Source of the DNA: Erwinia sp. SLM-02
Lineage (GTDB): Bacteria; Pseudomonadota; Gammaproteobacteria; Enterobacterales; Enterobacteriaceae
Direction: 5' to 3'
Assembly: GCF_037450285.1 (NCBI RefSeq)
Contig: NZ_JAQISN010000001.1
Location: forward strand, 248,001-312,000
Length of the DNA: 64,000 nucleotides
Shown: positions 60,014 to 64,000 of the stretch, piece by piece
Position numbering within the stretch: the stretch's first letter is position 1
How the letters are laid out: each line of letters starts with the position of its first letter
Position numbers and translations under genes: made by a program
The notes under the pieces: generated by a model
What the model was told of the DNA's origin: nothing
Database searches by the model: none
The model's input: the letters and a program-made list of their open reading frames with translations, nothing else

Positions 60014-60769
60014 TTACTGTGACGGGGCCAGCAGCATATGCACCACGCCCGGCCCGTCGACCACCGCGCTGACGGTACGCTGGCTGGTGAGGTTTTTAAC
60101 TTTAATCACGTCGCCCCTGCGGCCTTTTTTCATCGCCTCGCCGATCATCTTCGCCTGTACGCCATCCTGTTCCGCCAGCATCACCACGCGCTGGCCGCGC
60201 TCCACCATCACCGGCTGATCCAGCAGGGAAGGAGAGATGGGCTGCATATCGCGAATGCGCTTTTTCACCGTCAGGCCGATGGCGTCATCCGGGTTGACGA
60301 TGATGCCGTCGCGCAGTCCGGTGATGTTCTTCTTTTTTATCTCGACGTCGCTGGCCGCCAGCAGTCTGCCGCGTTCCAGCGTGTGCTTCGCCACCAGAAT
60401 CGGCAGATAGATGTCGGGTTTCACCGTGACGTTGATTTCCCAGCCGCTGGCCCCTTCACAGCGAATATCGTAGCGCAGCCGGGACAGGTCAGGGCGGTCG
60501 CTGACCGGCATTGCCACGCTTAGCGGCCTGGAGCAGCGCGCAAAGCGGCTGGCTTCGGTCGGGATGAAGACGTTGATTTTGGTTTGGAAGCCCTGCCATT
60601 TCTTCAGGGCGGCGACGCGTTTGATATCCGCATCTGCGCTGGCCACGGCCTGGTTATAAATCTGCTTGCGGGCGGTTTGCGGTTCGGGGGCGGCAGCGGA
60701 AAAGAAGGGGATTCCCAACAGCGCCAGGCAGAGGAAAGATGCCTTCCCCTTTGTCAGCGGATTGTTCAT
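60014..60769 (-). CDS. lfgA: Flag-2 P-ring assembly chaperone LfgA (FlgA family)
   Basis: A 251-residue periplasmic protein with a signal peptide (residues 1-27, ending AAA). The SAF domain at about 120-190 and a C-terminal GQRVVMLAEQDGVQAKMIGEAMKKGR segment are typical. It helps build the P ring. GAGG stands 5 bases before the ATG. It is divergent from lfgB. Confidence 0.9.
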   Translation of the reverse strand: MNNPLTKGKASFLCLALLGIPFFSAAAPEPQTARKQIYNQAVASADADIKRVAALKKWQGFQTKINVFIPTEASRFARCSRPLSVAMPVSDRPDLSRLRYDIRCEGASGWEINVTVKPDIYLPILVAKHTLERGRLLAASDVEIKKKNITGLRDGIIVNPDDAIGLTVKKRIRDMQPISPSLLDQPVMVERGQRVVMLAEQDGVQAKMIGEAMKKGRRGDVIKVKNLTSQRTVSAVVDGPGVVHMLLAPSQ

Positions 60770-60800
60770 GTAAACCTCGTAAAATCAATCAATTAAAAAG

Positions 60801-60817
60801 TTGGCACGGCTATTGCT
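60801..60817 (+). promoter_or_regulatory. Sigma54 promoter of lfgBCDEF
   Basis: TTGGCACGGCTATTGCT contains TGGCACG and TTGCT with the exact -24 GG / -12 GC spacing. It stands about 40 bases before the lfgB start and is the natural target of LafK. Confidence 0.85.
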
Positions 60818-60855
60818 AATAAGCGTGTGAATCATTGTTTAACTGAGGTTTTAAC

Positions 60856-61206
60856 GTGGGAATAAGTTTTGACAAGGCATTGAGCGTACATCCTGCCGCA
60901 CTACAGCTTCGACTTTCCCGAGCAGAGCTGTTGTCGGCCAACCTGGCTAATGTCGACACCCCAAACTTTCAGGCTAAAGATATTGATTTTGCCGCTGAGA
61001 TGCAACGTTATCAGAACAAAAGTTCGTTAAGTTCTTCTCCTTCGGTGAAATATCGCGTGCCTTATCAACCCTCTACGGATGGCAACACCGTTGCACTCGA
61101 CGTGGAGCAGGCCGAATTCGCGAAAAACCAGCTGGATTACCAGACCAGTCTGCAGTTTCTGAATTCGAAACTAATTGGCCTCAAGCAGGCCATTGAAGGG
61201 AAATAA
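60856..61206 (+). CDS. lfgB: Flag-2 rod protein LfgB (FlgB family)
   Basis: A 116-residue proximal rod protein. It contains the AANLANVDTPNFQAKD motif near residue 30 shared by rod and hook proteins. The start is GTG at 60856 with GAGG 8 bases upstream. First gene of the sigma54-driven lfgBCDEF operon. Confidence 0.92.
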   Translation: MGISFDKALSVHPAALQLRLSRAELLSANLANVDTPNFQAKDIDFAAEMQRYQNKSSLSSSPSVKYRVPYQPSTDGNTVALDVEQAEFAKNQLDYQTSLQFLNSKLIGLKQAIEGK

Positions 61207-61208
61207 CC

Positions 61209-61634
61209 ATGTCATTTAACGACATTTATCGCGTTTCAGGCTCGGCGATGACGGCGCAGACGGTTCGCCTCAACACCATCGCCAGTAACCTGGCCAACGC
61301 GGAGTCACCGGCGGCCAGTGAGGAAACGACCTATAAGGCCCGCCGTCCGGTATTTGCCGCGATCTATCAGCGCAGTCATCTGATGGATAACGCGGCGATG
61401 GCGGGCGCCCGGGTCCAGGTGCTGGACGTGGTGGAAACTGGTTCGGCTATCCGTCGCTATGAACCCGGCAATCCCCTGGCGAATGCCGAGGGCCAGGTGT
61501 TCTACCCCGATATCAATACGGTCGAAGAGATGGCCGACATGATGTCGGCATCACGCAATTTTGAAACCAACGTTGAGGTATTAAACAGCGTGAAAAGCAT
61601 GCAGCAAAGCCTGCTGAGACTGGGAGAAGCCTGA
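61209..61634 (+). CDS. lfgC: Flag-2 rod protein LfgC (FlgC family)
   Basis: A 141-residue rod protein. N-terminal IASNLANAESP and C-terminal ARNFETNVEVLNSVKSMQQSLLRLG match the family. Three bases separate it from lfgB and its end overlaps lfgD by one base. Confidence 0.93.
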   Translation: MSFNDIYRVSGSAMTAQTVRLNTIASNLANAESPAASEETTYKARRPVFAAIYQRSHLMDNAAMAGARVQVLDVVETGSAIRRYEPGNPLANAEGQVFYPDINTVEEMADMMSASRNFETNVEVLNSVKSMQQSLLRLGEA

Positions 61635-62308
61635 TGAGCGTGCGCAACGTAGAGAGCGGTTACAACAGCGATGACATCAATGCATCACGGGCGCCGGCGG
61701 GTAACGGCGGCAACGATCTGAACAATATGTTTATGAAGCTGCTGGTGGCGCAGATCCAGAATCAGGATCCGCTGAACCCCACCGACGGAACGGAATACGT
61801 TGGCCAGCTGGCGCAGATGACCCAGGTGCAGTCGATGCAGGATATGACCGGCATGATGCAGACCGCCGCCACGCTGGTCGACAACCTGCAGGTGCTGGCT
61901 ATCGGCAATCTGGCCGGTCAGACGGTGATGGTGCGTTCCAACAAGATCAGTCTGGACGGCCAGGCCGTTAACGGCCGTCTGACGCTGGACCACCCGTCGG
62001 CCAATGTCACCGTACATATCAAAGACGCCGCCGGGAATGAAACCACGCTGGAGCTGGGCAAACAGGAAAAAGGGCTGGTGGACTTTACCGTCGATCCCGA
62101 GGCGCTGGGCCTGGAGAAAGGCGAATACACCCTGTCGGTGGTTACCGACGAGGGCGGCAGCAAAACGCCGATCGAGATCGCCGGTACCGTCAACAGCGTG
62201 CGTATCGGGCCGGACGGCTCGGCGCTGCTCAATATTCCCGGCCTGGGCGAAATACCCTTCTTTAATATCAGTCAGTTTGGCGGCCAGTCCGCGACTGCCA
62301 ACGCGTAA
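61634..62308 (+). CDS. lfgD: Flag-2 hook capping protein LfgD (FlgD family)
   Basis: A 224-residue hook scaffold. The N-terminal FMKLLVAQIQNQDPLNPT motif and the Ig-like C-terminal region are typical. It directs hook growth by LfgE. Its start overlaps the end of lfgC by one base. Confidence 0.93.
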   Translation: MSVRNVESGYNSDDINASRAPAGNGGNDLNNMFMKLLVAQIQNQDPLNPTDGTEYVGQLAQMTQVQSMQDMTGMMQTAATLVDNLQVLAIGNLAGQTVMVRSNKISLDGQAVNGRLTLDHPSANVTVHIKDAAGNETTLELGKQEKGLVDFTVDPEALGLEKGEYTLSVVTDEGGSKTPIEIAGTVNSVRIGPDGSALLNIPGLGEIPFFNISQFGGQSATANA

Positions 62309-62319
62309 GGATTTTAGTT

Positions 62320-63513
62320 ATGAGTTTTAATATTGCCACCTCCGGGCTGAACGCCATCACCCAGCAGATGAACGCCATCAGCAACAACATCGCCAACAGC
62401 GGCACCACCGGCTATAAGTCGATGCGCGCCGAGTTCTCCGCGCTGTATGCCGGAAGCGCCCCGCTGGGCGTCGGGGTCAGCAGTCTGTCGCAGAGCATTT
62501 CCACCGGCGGCGGCATTTCCGGCACCGGACGTAACCTCGATCTGGCGATTAACGGCAACGGCTTCTTTGTGGTCCGCGACACCAACGGCAGCACCAGCTA
62601 CACCCGCGCCGGGTATTTCGGCACCGATAACGACGGCTATCTGGTCAACAACATGGGCAGCAAGCTGCAGGGCTATCCGGTGAACGGCGAAGGCAAACTG
62701 CAGAGCGGTACGATTGGCGATCTGCAAATCAACGCCAGCGGCCTGCCGGCGAAAAGCTCCTCGACGCTGGATTTTGTCGCCAATCTGGACGCCCGCACTG
62801 AAGCGAAACCGGCCGCGCCGGGCTTCGACCCGGATAACAACGACACTTTCAATAACAGCTACACCTCGCAGGTCTACGACTCACTGGGCCGCGAACACAC
62901 CCTGACGCAGTATTTCGTGAAAAACGATGAGAACGCGTGGACCGCTTACTACGTGGTGGACGGTGACAAAGCCAGTGCCACCTCTTCCCCGCTGGAGTTT
63001 GATACCAACGGTCTGCTGACCAGCCCGACCGGCCCGGTCAATGTCACCGCCCCGGCTACCGGCGCTGACGATCTGAATATCAACATCAACTACAGCGGCA
63101 GCAGCCAGTACGGTTCTGACTTCTCGGTGAGCAAAAACAAAGCCGACGGCTATAAATCGGGTGAGAAGACCGGCCAGCAGATCGATGACGACGGCATGGT
63201 GTATGCCACCTTCAGCAACGGTCAGCGTTTATTACAGGGGCAGATGGTGCTGGCGAACTTTACTAACCCGGACGGCCTGCAGGCGACTGACGGCACCACC
63301 TGGCAGCAGACTAACGGATCCGGCGCGCCGCTGCTGGGGACGCCAAAATCAGGCATGTACGGCACCATCAAATCTGCCGCGCTGGAGTCTTCCAACGTCG
63401 ATCTGACCGCCGAGCTGGTGGGGCTGATGTCGGCGCAGCGTAACTATCAGGCGAACACCAAAGTCATCTCGACCAACGATCAGATGATGAACGCCCTGTT
63501 CCAGGCGCTGTAA
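62320..63513 (+). CDS. lfgE: Flag-2 hook protein LfgE (FlgE family)
   Basis: A 397-residue hook subunit. The N terminus has SGLNAITQQMNAISNNIANSGTTGYK, and the C terminus SNVDLTAELVGLMSAQRNYQANTKVI, both typical of rod and hook proteins. It would form the curved hook of the lateral-type flagellum. It may be one target of the glycosyltransferase upstream, but this is speculation. Confidence 0.93.
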   Translation: MSFNIATSGLNAITQQMNAISNNIANSGTTGYKSMRAEFSALYAGSAPLGVGVSSLSQSISTGGGISGTGRNLDLAINGNGFFVVRDTNGSTSYTRAGYFGTDNDGYLVNNMGSKLQGYPVNGEGKLQSGTIGDLQINASGLPAKSSSTLDFVANLDARTEAKPAAPGFDPDNNDTFNNSYTSQVYDSLGREHTLTQYFVKNDENAWTAYYVVDGDKASATSSPLEFDTNGLLTSPTGPVNVTAPATGADDLNININYSGSSQYGSDFSVSKNKADGYKSGEKTGQQIDDDGMVYATFSNGQRLLQGQMVLANFTNPDGLQATDGTTWQQTNGSGAPLLGTPKSGMYGTIKSAALESSNVDLTAELVGLMSAQRNYQANTKVISTNDQMMNALFQAL

Positions 63514-63515
63514 TT

Positions 63516-64000
63516 ATGGATCGCCTTATTTATACCGCGGTCAGCGGTGCTAATCGCAGCCTGAATCAGCAGATGATCCACGCTAATAATCTGGCCAACG
63601 CCAATACCGAAGGTTTCCGTGCCGATCTGGAGCGGGCCAACAGCCAGCAGGTAGCGGGTTATGGCTACAACAGTCGCTATCAGGTGAACAGCGCCAACGG
63701 CGGCATCAATATGGCCAACGGTGCGCTGAAAGAGACCGGGCGCGAGCTGGATATCGGCATCCGTGGCGATGGCCTGATCGCACTTCGGGAAGGGCGCAGG
63801 GAGGTTTACACCCGCAACGGCCATATCGACATCGATGAGATGGGCAACCTGTCGGTTAACGGCAGGCCGCTGATGGGCGAAGCCGGTCCGATCCAGCTGC
63901 CGCCGTTTTCCGAAGTGGCGATTGGCAACGACGGGACGATCTCGGTGATCCCGGAGAACGGCGATCTGGAAGCGGCGATGGACGTGGACCGCATCAAGCT
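63516..64000 (+). CDS. lfgF: Flag-2 rod protein LfgF (FlgF family), partial
   Basis: The first 161 residues are in the window; the gene runs off its end. The start (MDRLIYTAVSGANRSLNQQMI) and the NNLANANTEGF motif identify it as the proximal rod protein. It follows lfgE after two bases. Confidence 0.9.
   Translation, partial: MDRLIYTAVSGANRSLNQQMIHANNLANANTEGFRADLERANSQQVAGYGYNSRYQVNSANGGINMANGALKETGRELDIGIRGDGLIALREGRREVYTRNGHIDIDEMGNLSVNGRPLMGEAGPIQLPPFSEVAIGNDGTISVIPENGDLEAAMDVDRIK

Noticed and set aside
1..64000. CRISPR arrays, rRNA genes and intact insertion sequences
   Set aside because: No spaced repeat array, no rRNA-like sequence and no full transposase gene were seen. The heptamer and 93-base repeats do not have CRISPR spacing.

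Overview
The window is an enterobacterial chromosome segment. It carries E. coli-like housekeeping and sugar genes (adhP, ybcJ, folD, tRNA-Arg(UCU), dgoRKAD, lacZY, clcA, rpiB and the als operon) and a second, Flag-2 type flagellar cluster. Most genes are GC-rich; the oxalate block next to the tRNA is clearly more AT-rich. Gene order and content fit Enterobacterales, perhaps an Erwinia-like member, but the genus is an inference.

Positions 1-2776 are core genome: the tail of a regulator, adhP, ybcJ-folD and tRNA-Arg. The tRNA is followed by a decayed integrase remnant and an AT-rich oxalate island (frc, oxc, a second class III CoA-transferase and a DUF1275 membrane protein). Next come a 2-ketogluconate-type MFS transporter with a GntR-like operator and, at 10508-10819, an orphan gene whose product looks like a class II microcin precursor. 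Positions 11572-20468 hold a putative alpha-mannoside operon: fructose-type PTS IIA, IIB and IIC, a GH38 mannosidase, a PRD regulator, a porin and a ROK kinase. Positions 20736-28714 hold a galactonate operon (dgoRKAD) in which lacZ and lacY follow dgoD and no dgoT is seen. After clcA come rpiB and the divergent allose operon alsRBACEK, whose alsC has an in-frame stop. A PhnP-like hydrolase with a nucleoside-type permease, and a sugar MFS permease paired with a lone PTS IIA protein, complete the metabolic half.

Positions 42804-64000 are the Flag-2 locus. Export and switch genes lfhA-lfhB-lfiR-lfiQ-lfiP-lfiN-lfiM lie on the minus strand, then lafK and lfiEFGHIJ on the plus strand, then a two-domain glycosyltransferase and a FliB-like protein. 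A repeat-rich gap separates these from lfgN-lfgM-lfgA (minus) and lfgBCDEF (plus, cut by the window end). A textbook sigma54 promoter precedes lfgB, matching the sigma54 activator LafK, and a sigma28-like promoter precedes lfgM.

The best candidates for something new are the orphan microcin-like gene, the dgo-lacZY fusion operon, the permease/IIA pair with its small membrane protein neighbour, and the flagellin-modification pair in the Flag-2 locus. Family assignments rest on remembered protein families and visible motifs; no database search was run.
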